The notes under the pieces were generated by a model. It was not told the origin of the DNA. It saw nothing but the letters and a program-made list of their open reading frames with translations, and ran no database searches. Position numbers and translations under genes: made by a program. 64,000 nt of DNA from Anaerolineae bacterium UTCFX2 (GTDB taxonomy: Bacteria; Chloroflexota; Anaerolineae; Anaerolineales; UBA4823), in assembly GCA_002050125.1 (NCBI GenBank), contig MWTA01000032.1, positions 1 to 64,000 of the forward strand. The letters are read 5' to 3'. The number at the start of each line of letters is the position of its first letter. Positions within the stretch are counted from its first letter, which is position 1. Below are positions 1 to 8,332 of the stretch, piece after piece.

Positions 1-518
1 CCGCCCGGAAGCTTGTTGGCTTCGCCCAACATATACGCGGTGTTGATGCGTCCATACTCGAATCCGGGGATGTTCACCCACAGATCGCGCGGAATGGACA
101 GTATGCCGGCGGTGCGGTTGATCGGATCCACGGTCAAGAGGATCATGGTATCGGTGCGCGGCGGGCCATCACCCGCCCCCCAATCGCGATAGTCCAGCCC
201 CATCACCAGCATCGTGACGCGGTTGGCGCCGTCCCAGGTGGGGTGCGCTGCGGCGTTCGCCGGCGCCAACGGTGCGGAGCCTGGCGCCGGGGCGCCTGGT
301 TCCACGCCCGGCGCGGGATTTGGATCCTTGACCGAAACGCCGGGCAGATTGGTGATCTGCCAGGAGGCGACAAAATCGCGCACGGTCACGAATGTCAGAA
401 AAGCTGCCAGCAACGCGATAAAGAAAAACCCCGCCAACAACGCGATGCGCAGCACGACAACCGTGCGCTCATCGGAGCGGTTTGGGGTGGTATTTTGCAT
501 TTTTTCGATTCCAGCCAT
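1..518 (-). CDS. LCP (LytR-CpsA-Psr) family protein, N-terminal part
   Basis: Open to the left window edge on the minus strand, so only about 172 N-terminal residues are present. Translation from the ATG at 518 gives MAGIEKMQNTT, a single membrane segment at about residues 25-47, a Pro/Ala-rich linker, then the start of an LCP domain: VTMLVMGLDYRDW, the Arg/Asp motif RTDTMILLTVDP and SIPRDLWVNIPG, followed by RINTAYMLGEANKLPGG. LCP enzymes transfer lipid-linked glycopolymers to the cell surface. The Arg-Asp and RDLW motifs are the family's diphosphate-binding residues. The protein should be an inner-membrane protein with its catalytic domain outside. It diverges from the protease gene to its right. 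The in-frame ATG at 500 is a possible alternative start. Confidence 0.87.
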   Translation of the reverse strand, partial: MAGIEKMQNTTPNRSDERTVVVLRIALLAGFFFIALLAAFLTFVTVRDFVASWQITNLPGVSVKDPNPAPGVEPGAPAPGSAPLAPANAAAHPTWDGANRVTMLVMGLDYRDWGAGDGPPRTDTMILLTVDPINRTAGILSIPRDLWVNIPGFEYGRINTAYMLGEANKLPG

Positions 519-569
519 ACACAATCCCTTATTATTTGCCCTGGCTCAACCCGAGCCTGGAGCAGCGTG

Positions 570-575
570 ATTATA
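570..575 (-). promoter_or_regulatory. -10 element (TATAAT) for the LCP gene
   Basis: A perfect TATAAT reads on the minus strand, 52 bases upstream of the LCP start. No good -35 hexamer stands 16-18 bases further upstream, so this is a plausible but unproven promoter. Confidence 0.4.
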
Positions 576-657
576 ACACGCTCAAATGGGGCGAAAATCA
601 GGCTTTGATGAGCGGCAAGAAAGGCGCCGCCCTGCGAACCGGGTGGGGTAATGTGGG

Positions 658-663
658 TATAAT
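658..663 (+). promoter_or_regulatory. -10 element (TATAAT) for the protease gene
   Basis: A perfect TATAAT on the plus strand stands about 115 bases before the chosen start at 779. No clear -35 hexamer is visible. The 519-778 gap therefore looks like a divergent promoter region with nothing else recognisable in it. Confidence 0.35.
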
Positions 664-778
664 GCTCTACAAAACAGGGCTTGAAACGCGGACGGTCTGC
701 CTGGTATGTTTCCTGCACCAGGCTAACCGGTTGAGTCTTTGCACCACCCTGTCCAGCCAACTGACCCGGAGGCAGAGC

Positions 779-2086
779 ATGCGCGATTTTGAAGAAGCGA
801 AAATGGCGAAATCGGTCTACCAAGCCGAGCTCCTCTCCCGCCCAAACGTGGTAGGGTTGGGCGTCGGATATAAGACGCGCGGCAGCCGGGTGCTGGATGA
901 GTTGAGCCTGGTGGTGCTGGTGCGCAACAAACTGCCCCCGGTGAGCCTGAAGCCGCAGGAGATGATCCCGGCGGAGGTGGCGGGGGTGCGCACCGACGTG
1001 CTCGAAGTGGGCGTGCTGCGTCCGCTTATCTCGCACACCGAGCGGGTGCGCCCTGCCCCGGGCGGCGTGAGCATTGGGCATTTCCAAATCACCGCCGGGA
1101 CGCTGGGCTGCGTGGTGCGAGACCGCAAAAGCGGCGAGCGGTTGATTCTGTCCAACAACCACGTGCTGGCTGACCGCAACGCAGGTCGCCCCGGCGACCC
1201 GATCCTGCAACCCGGTCCCGCCGACGGGGGCACGCCCGAACGCGACACGATTGCGCTGCTGGAGCGGTTCGAAACCCTTTACTACAACGAAGAACCGCCG
1301 ACCTGCAGCCTGGCGAAGACCTATGCGCAGCTTGGGAACACCCTGGCGCGCTGGACTGGATCGAACCACCAGGTGCAGGCAGTGCAGCTGCGCCCGCTGG
1401 CGACCAACCAGATCGACGCGGCGCTGGCGCGGCCGATCGCGGACGGCGAGGTGCTGGACGAAATCCTGGAGATCGGCGCGGTGAGCGACGTGGGCGAAGC
1501 GGAACTGGGGATGCAGGTGATCAAATCTGGGCGCACGACCGCCTTTACGAGCGGCGCGATCAACGTGCTCGACGCGACCGTGACGGTGAATTACGGCGAT
1601 GAGCGCACCGCCACATTCGAACATCAGATCGTCTCTACCCCGATGTCGCAGGGCGGGGACTCAGGCTCGCTGCTGGTGGCGGACGCGGGCAAGCTGGCGG
1701 TCGGGCTGCTGTACGCCGGCTCCAACCAAGCCACGCTTTTCAACCCCATCCAGACGGTGTTCAAGCGCCTGAACGTCGAGCTGGACCAGCCGGGCGAGAA
1801 GGCGCTCAATCACCGCCAGAGCGCGCTGGAAAAGGCGCAGGCGGTCAAAGCGGCGCACGAGGCTGAGCTGCTCGCCATGCCAAACGTGGTGGGCGTGGGC
1901 GTGGGGCTGCAGCACAAACAGGGGCGCCGCACGGATGAGATCGGGCTGGTGGTGCTGGTGGATCATAAGCTGCCGATCGCGCTGCTCAAGCCGGAGGAAC
2001 GCCTGCCCGAGGAGATCGACGGCGTGCCGGTGGACGTGAAAGAGGTCGGGCAGATGCGCGCGGACGAGCTGTCCGGCGCAGCCTGA
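779..2086 (+). CDS. Trypsin-like serine protease flanked by a duplicated ~65-residue domain
   Basis: Start chosen at 779 because GGAGG lies at 768-772; the frame is open further upstream but that part is not protein-like. The 435-residue product has three parts. Residues about 16-82 (PNVVGLGVGYKT, LSLVVLVRNKLP, LEVG) and about 361-428 (PNVVGVGVGLQHK, IGLVVLVDHKLP, KEVG) are clear copies of one domain. Between them is a chymotrypsin-fold core with His128 in LSNNHVLA, Asp213 in QIDAALA and Ser295 in QGGDSGSLL, a complete candidate triad. The core resembles bacterial S1-type (NAL1-like) peptidases. No signal peptide is visible, so it is probably cytoplasmic or released by another route. The substrate is unknown. 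Fold and triad are well supported; the biological role is not. Confidence 0.8.
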   Translation: MRDFEEAKMAKSVYQAELLSRPNVVGLGVGYKTRGSRVLDELSLVVLVRNKLPPVSLKPQEMIPAEVAGVRTDVLEVGVLRPLISHTERVRPAPGGVSIGHFQITAGTLGCVVRDRKSGERLILSNNHVLADRNAGRPGDPILQPGPADGGTPERDTIALLERFETLYYNEEPPTCSLAKTYAQLGNTLARWTGSNHQVQAVQLRPLATNQIDAALARPIADGEVLDEILEIGAVSDVGEAELGMQVIKSGRTTAFTSGAINVLDATVTVNYGDERTATFEHQIVSTPMSQGGDSGSLLVADAGKLAVGLLYAGSNQATLFNPIQTVFKRLNVELDQPGEKALNHRQSALEKAQAVKAAHEAELLAMPNVVGVGVGLQHKQGRRTDEIGLVVLVDHKLPIALLKPEERLPEEIDGVPVDVKEVGQMRADELSGAA

Positions 2087-2114
2087 GGTCCACGATACAG
2101 TATCCGAGAAACCT

Positions 2115-2151
2115 GCCCGCTGTCAGAATACTTCATTCCAGCGGGCTTTTT
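2115..2151 (+). terminator. Rho-independent terminator after the protease gene
   Basis: GCCCGCTG (2115-2122) pairs with CAGCGGGC (2139-2146) and is followed by TTTTT (2147-2151). It lies 28 bases after the protease stop codon. Confidence 0.85.
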
Positions 2152-2210
2152 ATCGCCCAGAGACGGCGATCCTTGCGATATTGTCATGTGCGGCAGACAG
2201 AATCGTTGGT

Positions 2211-2216
2211 TATAAT
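2211..2216 (+). promoter_or_regulatory. -10 element (TATAAT) for the beta-helix gene
   Basis: A perfect TATAAT stands about 85 bases before the start at 2301. No convincing -35 is visible. Weak evidence alone, but it is the only promoter-like motif in this gap. Confidence 0.35.
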
Positions 2217-2300
2217 CTTCTGATAAACAGAAAAAACTGTGAGTTCGAGACCGCGCAGCCGCAAAACTCTCACAACATGCGCTTCACCTGAGGTCTAAAA

Positions 2301-4931
2301 ATGAACGCGAGATCAAACCCTTTTCGTCTGAAAACCGTCCATTTGCTGATCTGCCTGCTCTGTGCGGCGAGCTTGCTCCTCTCCCCGCTCGGGTTCGAGG
2401 CGGCGCGGGCGACCGACCAGCCGGGGGCGGGACGCCGCACAGTTGGCGCGCCGCTGGCGGCGGTGTACTACGTGAACGCCAACGCCTCGGGCGGGGGGGA
2501 TGGCTTGAGCTGGGCGAGCGCGTTTCAAACCGTGCAGGATGGGCTGGCTGCCGCCAGCAGCGGCAGCGAGGTCTGGGTGGCGCAAGGGGTCTACACCCCC
2601 GGCGCCCCGGGCGACCGGACGCGCACCTTCACGCTTAAAGAAGGGGTGAAGGTGTACGGCGGGTTTGCGGGCACGGAGAGCCTGCGCTCGGAGCGCGACC
2701 CCGAGAAGCGGCGTACCATCCTGAGCGGCGACCTGGAGGGCGACGACGACGGCACCAGCGCGGCTATGGACGACAACAGTTATCATGTGGTGACCGCCCC
2801 CAGCGGAATCTCGACCGCGACGCTGTTGGACGGTTTCATCATCCAGGGCGGAAACGCAGATGGAAGCAACCCGAACGACCGCGGCGGCGGAATGTTAAAC
2901 CAAAACAGCGACCTGGTTCTGTACCGGATCACCTTTTTGGGCAACCGCGCCATAGAGGGCGGGGCGATGCACAACAGCGGCAGCAACCCCAGGATCTTTT
3001 CCTGCTCCTTTCTGAATAACACCGCCGGCAGCGGGGGAGCGATTTACAACGCCAGCGGCAGCACGCCGCGGGTGGTGAACACGGTGCTGAACGCCAACCT
3101 CGCCGCGGACGGCGGGGCGATCTACAACGCCAGCGGCAGCAGCCTGGATATGACGAACTCGACGGTGACCTACAACACCGCTGACAACGGCGGCGGAATT
3201 TACAACGCCACCAGCGGACCGAAGGTGAAAAACAGCATCTTGTGGGGCAACCAGGCGGACAACGGACCGCAGATCCTAAACTCTTTCACCTACACGTTCG
3301 AACTGCAACAAAGCCTGGTGCAGGGGGGCGAACCGCCGTTTGTGACAGTCACCGGCGCGCTGCTGACGATGGACCCGCAATTTCAAGACCCGAAGGGCTT
3401 GGACAACCAGCCTGGGACGCTCGACGACAACCTGCGGCTGCAATTTACCTCTCCAGCAATCGACGCGGGGGATAACTCGCTGGTTCAGGCGGATTCATAC
3501 GACCTGAACGAAAACGGAAACACAAACGACGAAGCGCCGGACCGCGACGGGCGCGCGCGGCGCGTGGAAATCGCGTTCGTGGTGGACTCGGGGTCGGGCG
3601 CGGCGCCGCTGGTCGACCTGGGGGCGCACGAGGCGCGCGTGGTGTATGTGCGCAAGACCGGCAGCGGGTTGAACAACGGGACCTCGTGGCTGAACGCCTA
3701 CCGCTCGCTCCCGAACGCGCTGAGCAAGACGGCGACCGGGGACGAGTTGTGGGTGGCGCAAGGGGTTTACACACCCACATTGCCGCTGGCAACGCCAATC
3801 GTGACGGACACCTTCCAGATTCCACAAGGGGTGGCGGTGTACGGCGGGTTCGCGGGGAACGAGGTAGTGCGCAACCAGCGCAACCCGCTGACGCGTAAAA
3901 CCGTGCTGAGCGGCGACCTGGCGGGGAACGACAACGGATGGGCAAACAGAACAGAAAACAGCCTGAACGTGGTGCGGATGAGCGGGGTGGATGCGCGCAC
4001 GGTGCTGGACGGGTTCACGATCCAGGGCGGGAACGCTCAGTATTATCCGTACGCGTTCGCCCTGACTGACCCATGGCGCATGGCTCAATTCCTGCAGGAG
4101 CAGCTCAGCGCGCCGCTGGACAGCCCGATCTACCGTTACAGCGGTGGAGGGATGTATCTCGAGCAAGCCAGCCCGCTGCTGGTCAACCTGACGTTTTATC
4201 AGAATTACGCCTGGTTTGGCGGCGGGGCGCAGAGCAGATTGGGGCAGCCGTATTTCTTTAACTGCGCCTGGGTCGGCAATCAGGCTCTGTCGGGCGGCGG
4301 GCTGTATACCTTCTCTTCTGACGCCGAAATCGTGACCGCGCTGTTCAACGGCAACCAGGCTGAAGGTCCTGGAGGGGCGCTATACATTGTATTTAGCAGT
4401 CCCCTGGTCATCAATGCGACTTTCAGCCAGAACAAAGCCAACTTGAGGGATGATCCAGGGCTGGGCGGCGACGCAGTGCACAGCACGCAATCCTCGAGCC
4501 GGCCGATCTTCCGCAACACGATCTTCTGGGGAAATGACGACCAGCCGTTTCGCTTTGACAGCGGCAGCGCCGCCACGTTCAATTATGTAAACAGCCAGAC
4601 CAGCTGTCCGGGCGGGTCGACCTGCACCAATCTGCAGACGGGGATGGACCCGCTGTTCTTCAACCCGCTGGGCGGCGACGGGCTGCCCGGCACGCTCGAC
4701 GACGATCTCAGACTGCCGTTCTCCTCGCCGGCGCGCGATGCCGGGTTCAACGCCTACCTGCCGCTCGATGTGTGGGACGTCAACAATAACGGCAACATCA
4801 CCGAAAGGATGCCCTACGATCTGGCGTTGCAGCCGCGCCTGCAGGGCGTGGCGGCGCCATACACGGTGGATCTGGGGGCTTATGAAGCTGCGGCGTACAA
4901 GACCTATCTGCCAAGCGCCAACCGTCCCTGA
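2301..4931 (+). CDS. Secreted right-handed beta-helix protein with two tandem modules
   Basis: 876 residues. An N-terminal signal peptide (basic n-region, Leu-rich core, likely cleavage near residue 38 after AARA) implies export. Two homologous modules follow. Each opens with a YYVNA.. or VYVRKTGSG segment, then WVAQGVYTP, KVYGGFAG or AVYGGFAG, and ILSGDLEGDDDG or VLSGDLAGNDNG. Each then runs through short Gly-rich rungs such as GGAIYNASGS that recall Chlamydia-type PMP repeats and parallel beta-helices. Each module closes with an Asp-rich segment (LDDNLRLQFTSPAIDAG; LDDDLRLPFSSPARDAG) and a VDLGAHEA/VDLGAYEA end. The C-terminus reads YKTYLPSANRP. Likely a surface or extracellular adhesin-like or structural protein; no catalytic residues can be assigned. 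A start with AGG upstream at 2301 fits. Confidence 0.8.
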   Translation: MNARSNPFRLKTVHLLICLLCAASLLLSPLGFEAARATDQPGAGRRTVGAPLAAVYYVNANASGGGDGLSWASAFQTVQDGLAAASSGSEVWVAQGVYTPGAPGDRTRTFTLKEGVKVYGGFAGTESLRSERDPEKRRTILSGDLEGDDDGTSAAMDDNSYHVVTAPSGISTATLLDGFIIQGGNADGSNPNDRGGGMLNQNSDLVLYRITFLGNRAIEGGAMHNSGSNPRIFSCSFLNNTAGSGGAIYNASGSTPRVVNTVLNANLAADGGAIYNASGSSLDMTNSTVTYNTADNGGGIYNATSGPKVKNSILWGNQADNGPQILNSFTYTFELQQSLVQGGEPPFVTVTGALLTMDPQFQDPKGLDNQPGTLDDNLRLQFTSPAIDAGDNSLVQADSYDLNENGNTNDEAPDRDGRARRVEIAFVVDSGSGAAPLVDLGAHEARVVYVRKTGSGLNNGTSWLNAYRSLPNALSKTATGDELWVAQGVYTPTLPLATPIVTDTFQIPQGVAVYGGFAGNEVVRNQRNPLTRKTVLSGDLAGNDNGWANRTENSLNVVRMSGVDARTVLDGFTIQGGNAQYYPYAFALTDPWRMAQFLQEQLSAPLDSPIYRYSGGGMYLEQASPLLVNLTFYQNYAWFGGGAQSRLGQPYFFNCAWVGNQALSGGGLYTFSSDAEIVTALFNGNQAEGPGGALYIVFSSPLVINATFSQNKANLRDDPGLGGDAVHSTQSSSRPIFRNTIFWGNDDQPFRFDSGSAATFNYVNSQTSCPGGSTCTNLQTGMDPLFFNPLGGDGLPGTLDDDLRLPFSSPARDAGFNAYLPLDVWDVNNNGNITERMPYDLALQPRLQGVAAPYTVDLGAYEAAAYKTYLPSANRP

Positions 4932-4947
4932 GCCGCAGGCGCGCCCG

Positions 4948-7440
4948 CTAATCCGCTTCGCGCCTGTGCTCCACTTCCACCCATAGCTGTTCGCCGTTGG
5001 TGGTCAGCTCGATCCAGCCGTTTTGATCGGTGCGCAGCAGCGGGACCTCGCCAAGGGCTTGCAGCGCCTCCGGATGGGGCAGACCTTCCGGGTTGCCCGC
5101 CGCAACGCTGAGCAGCGCCAGTTGCGGGTTCCAGCGCGCGATCCACTCCGGCGGGTTGAGCGCGGCGTGCCCGGCGTCCGCCAGCAGCAGCGCCGTCACC
5201 CGCGGCTGCGCGGGGTCGCGCAACAGGGTTTGCAGCGCGTCGGCATCCAGCCCCAGCGGCAGCAACGCCCGGAAGCGCCCCCATTCGAACAGCAACACCG
5301 CGCCGCGCGGTCCGCTGGCGAGCGCTTGCAGGCGCGCCCCCTCCCCCAGGTCGAGAGTCTGTCCGGCAAGCACCGGGGTGAGCGGGATATCCCCGGCGGC
5401 GAGGGCTTTTTGGAGCTGGCGGGCGCTGTAACCGCCCAGCGGCGAACCCGCCCAAAGCGTCCGCTCGACCTGAAAACGCTCCAGGGCGGCGGGCAAGGCG
5501 GCGATCTGCTCTTCGCGGGTCGCGGCGACCACGAGCCAGTCGATCTCCCGCTTGCCCAAAGGCAACCGCCGCCCAAGCGCCCCCGCGAGGGCGTTGGCGC
5601 TCGCTCCGCCATTGATAAGCAAGTTGCGCCCGCCGGGGGTTTGGATCAAGAGCGCCTCGCCGCTGCCAGCCTCGAACACAATCAAGTGCAGCCGCCCATC
5701 CGGCTGGCTCAGGACGCGCTGCCAGACCACCAGCGCCAGCAGCGCCGCAGCCAGGCTGACGATCCATCCCAGGCGGACCGAGCGCTCCGCCGCCAACGCC
5801 TGCGCGAGCGGAGCGCCGAATTTCGAAAGCCAGGCTTTGAGCCGACCGCCCAATAACGTGAACGAAAACAGAAGCAAATAAAAGGCGAGCACGACCCAGG
5901 GGCTTAACGGGGCGATGGTGCGCGCCGCGCCGGGCGCCTGCGCCAGCGCCTCGACGATCCGGACGGTGTAGGCGATCCAGGGCCAGGCTAATACGGAAAG
6001 GAGCCGTCCGAGCGGAAGGAAGACCAGCCCGGCAAGCGTCGCCAGCCCGCCCAGGATCATGAGCGGCGGCTGGGCAGGCAGCACGAGCGGGTTGGCGATC
6101 AGTGAGATGTAGGATGCCTGGTGAAAATAATATAGGATCAGCGGCAGGGTGGTGAGTTGGGCGGCGAGTGTGAAGAGCAGATATTCGCCCACCGGTCCCG
6201 CCAGACGGCGGGCGCGTTCATACGGAATCCAGCGCCCGGCAAGGACGATAAAACCCCGTGAGAGCGGGTCCGCATAGAGCATCAAACCCAGCGTTGCCAT
6301 GAACGAGAGCTGAAAACCGACGTCCCAAAGCACGTGCGGGTCAAAGAGCGCCATGAGGGCGGCGACAAAGGCGAGCGTGTTGAGCGCGCCTGAACGGCGT
6401 CCCAGGCGCAGGGCAAAAACCGCCAGCCCGCCCATGAGCGCCGCCCGCACCACCCCGGCGCTGGCGCCGGCAAGCACTGCGTAGAAGGCAATGCCGATCC
6501 AGGCTGCCAGCATGCCGCGCCAGGGACCCAACAGCCGCCCGAAAAGCGCCACGAGCAAGCCCGAGATGATCGCAAAGTTGAAGCCGCTGATGGCGATGAT
6601 GTGGGCAACGCCGGTGAGGCGGAAGGCGTCCAGCAGGTCCTCCGGGATGCCGGTTTCGATCCCCAACAGGATGCCGGATAGCAGCGCGGCTTCGGGGTCG
6701 GGGAAGAGGACATGGACCATGCCGTGCGCCCGGCGGCGCAAGTCGTAGATGGCGCGGCGGAGCGGGCTGCCCTGGGCTCGCTCGACCAGCCAGGCGCAGT
6801 CGCTGCGGAGCGGCTCGGCGCAAGTCGAGCAGTAGCCGCAGCTCAGGGTGGTGTAGATGCTGTGATGGGCGAGGTAGGCGCGATAGGAGAACTCTTCCGT
6901 TTCAAAAGGGGCGCGCAGGCGGCCTTCAATCTGCAGGCGGTCGCCGTAGCGCCAATCGCCGCCGGGAGGCAGGCGCGCCAACAGCAAGCCTTCGACCGGT
7001 TGGAAAGCATCGCTGTCAGGCAGGCGCAGCCGCTCGACCCGCACTTCGAGCTGGGTGTAGGCGTCCCGAAACTCCGGATCGGCGGCAATAACCCCTTCGA
7101 GGCGCACGCGGCCCGGCAGATCGTTGTACCAGGCTAAATGCGCAGGCGAGATGACCGGCAGGGTGGACTGCCAGCGCGCCAGACCGAGCAGGGCAGCCAG
7201 CGGCAGCAGCAGGAGGATAAAGCCCGGCAGCAGAACCTCCTGGTTGGGGGGCCAGCAGTCCGCAAAGCGGTCCATAAGCCCCCAACGCGGAGCAATACGC
7301 CAGTAGTAAAAATGCAGGATCGCGAGAACGAGGAATAACAGCCCCAGCGCGCCGATCAGCCAGGGCAAAAACGCCCCTCCGAGAAACCACCCGGCGAGGA
7401 TGCCACCCAGGAATGCGAGCGAGAGCCAGAGAAGCGGCAA
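4948..7440 (-). CDS. comEC: ComEC/Rec2-type DNA uptake membrane protein with degenerate C-terminal domain
   Basis: 830 residues with a TTG start at 7440, preceded by GGAGG six bases upstream. Layout: hydrophobic N-terminus, a DUF4131-like region (about 60-200), then the multi-spanning Competence domain (about 220-500) including LTGVAHIIAISGFNFAIISGLL, which matches the conserved ComEC signature region. A metallo-beta-lactamase-like domain begins near 578. ComEC forms the inner-membrane channel that takes up single-stranded DNA in competent cells. In this copy the C-terminal domain lacks the metal-binding motif: the HxHxDH position reads VVAATREEQIAAL, the LLIDGG position is LLINGG, and the usual HHGS segment is LLADAGHAAL. 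It may therefore be a channel without nuclease activity. The gene stands alone and runs convergent to the beta-helix gene. Confidence 0.9.
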   Translation of the reverse strand: MPLLWLSLAFLGGILAGWFLGGAFLPWLIGALGLLFLVLAILHFYYWRIAPRWGLMDRFADCWPPNQEVLLPGFILLLLPLAALLGLARWQSTLPVISPAHLAWYNDLPGRVRLEGVIAADPEFRDAYTQLEVRVERLRLPDSDAFQPVEGLLLARLPPGGDWRYGDRLQIEGRLRAPFETEEFSYRAYLAHHSIYTTLSCGYCSTCAEPLRSDCAWLVERAQGSPLRRAIYDLRRRAHGMVHVLFPDPEAALLSGILLGIETGIPEDLLDAFRLTGVAHIIAISGFNFAIISGLLVALFGRLLGPWRGMLAAWIGIAFYAVLAGASAGVVRAALMGGLAVFALRLGRRSGALNTLAFVAALMALFDPHVLWDVGFQLSFMATLGLMLYADPLSRGFIVLAGRWIPYERARRLAGPVGEYLLFTLAAQLTTLPLILYYFHQASYISLIANPLVLPAQPPLMILGGLATLAGLVFLPLGRLLSVLAWPWIAYTVRIVEALAQAPGAARTIAPLSPWVVLAFYLLLFSFTLLGGRLKAWLSKFGAPLAQALAAERSVRLGWIVSLAAALLALVVWQRVLSQPDGRLHLIVFEAGSGEALLIQTPGGRNLLINGGASANALAGALGRRLPLGKREIDWLVVAATREEQIAALPAALERFQVERTLWAGSPLGGYSARQLQKALAAGDIPLTPVLAGQTLDLGEGARLQALASGPRGAVLLFEWGRFRALLPLGLDADALQTLLRDPAQPRVTALLLADAGHAALNPPEWIARWNPQLALLSVAAGNPEGLPHPEALQALGEVPLLRTDQNGWIELTTNGEQLWVEVEHRREAD

Positions 7441-7630
7441 ACCCAGCCTCCAGGACGGATTGTATCAGAATTAACCGCGAGAAGCCGGGGAGGTCGCTCA
7501 ACGCCAGCCAGAATAATAGCTTGCTTAATCCCTGCACAGACAAAGATAAATTGGCTATACTATAGAATGTTAGGCAACATCGATGAAACGGGCTCATTTT
7601 TCAACCAGGCATTGAAACAGGAGGACCGCC

Positions 7631-8332
7631 GTGGCGCTCATTTTGATTGTGGACGACGAACAGCTCATCACCGAATCGCTCTCTTACAGCTTGAAACGGG
7701 AGGGTTTCGACGTGGTTTCGGTGGCAGACGGGATCTCAGCCATCCAGGCGGTGGAAACGCACAAACCCGACCTGGTGGTGCTGGACCTGATGCTGCCGGA
7801 CATCAGCGGCTTCGAAGTGTGCCGCCGGCTGCGCACGTTCACCGCCATCCCGGTGATCATGCTCACCGCCCGCAGCGAGGAGATCGACCGCGTGTTGGGG
7901 CTGGAAGTGGGGGCAGACGACTACCTGGCTAAACCGTTCTCTTTCCGAGAGCTGCTGGCGCGCATCCAAGCCATGCTGCGGCGGGTACAGCTCGACCGTC
8001 AGGTTGTCCAGCCGCAGCCCATGTCCACCAGCCAGTTGAGTCTGGATCCCGTCGCCCGCCGCGTGTTCAAGGGCGAGCAGGAATTACAGCTCTCGGCGCG
8101 CGAGTTCGATCTGCTGGCGGTGTTGATGCGCAACGCCGGGCGGGCGATGAGCCGCGATGAACTGATCAAGCAGGTCTGGGGCGACGATTGGGTGGGGGAT
8201 CCGCGCACGCTGGACGTGCACGTGCGTTGGCTGCGCCTAAAAATCGAAGAAGACCCAGCCAGCCCGCAATACATTCAAACCGTTCGAGGTTATGGGTATC
8301 GCTTTGCAGGACCAGAAGAACTTCCTTTATGA
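7631..8332 (+). CDS. OmpR/PhoB-family response regulator
   Basis: 233 residues. GTG start at 7631 with AGGAGG at 7619-7624. The receiver domain (1-120) has the acidic pair VDDE, the phosphoacceptor Asp52 in LVVLDLMLPD, Thr79 in IMLTA and Lys101 in YLAKPF. The C-terminal winged helix (about 130-230) has the ELQLSAREFDLLAVL entry and the RTLDVHVRWLRLKIE recognition region of OmpR-type DNA-binding domains. It forms a pair with the histidine kinase immediately downstream, whose start overlaps its 3' end. The regulated genes cannot be told from the sequence. A TATACT hexamer at 7556-7561 could be its -10. Confidence 0.95.
   Translation: MALILIVDDEQLITESLSYSLKREGFDVVSVADGISAIQAVETHKPDLVVLDLMLPDISGFEVCRRLRTFTAIPVIMLTARSEEIDRVLGLEVGADDYLAKPFSFRELLARIQAMLRRVQLDRQVVQPQPMSTSQLSLDPVARRVFKGEQELQLSAREFDLLAVLMRNAGRAMSRDELIKQVWGDDWVGDPRTLDVHVRWLRLKIEEDPASPQYIQTVRGYGYRFAGPEELPL

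Noticed and set aside
482-778. N-terminal extension of the protease frame
   Set aside because: The extra residues are not protein-like, cover the divergent promoter region, and a good GGAGG supports the start at 779.
395-1624. Long open frame on the minus strand opposite the protease gene
   Set aside because: It is the antisense shadow of a high-GC gene; the translation lacks protein-like motifs, while the plus strand has a full catalytic triad and a ribosome-binding site.
2470-3240. Repetitive DNA in the beta-helix gene considered as a tandem repeat or CRISPR-like array
   Set aside because: The units are imperfect, in frame, and encode protein rungs; no conserved direct repeats with unique spacers are present anywhere in the window.
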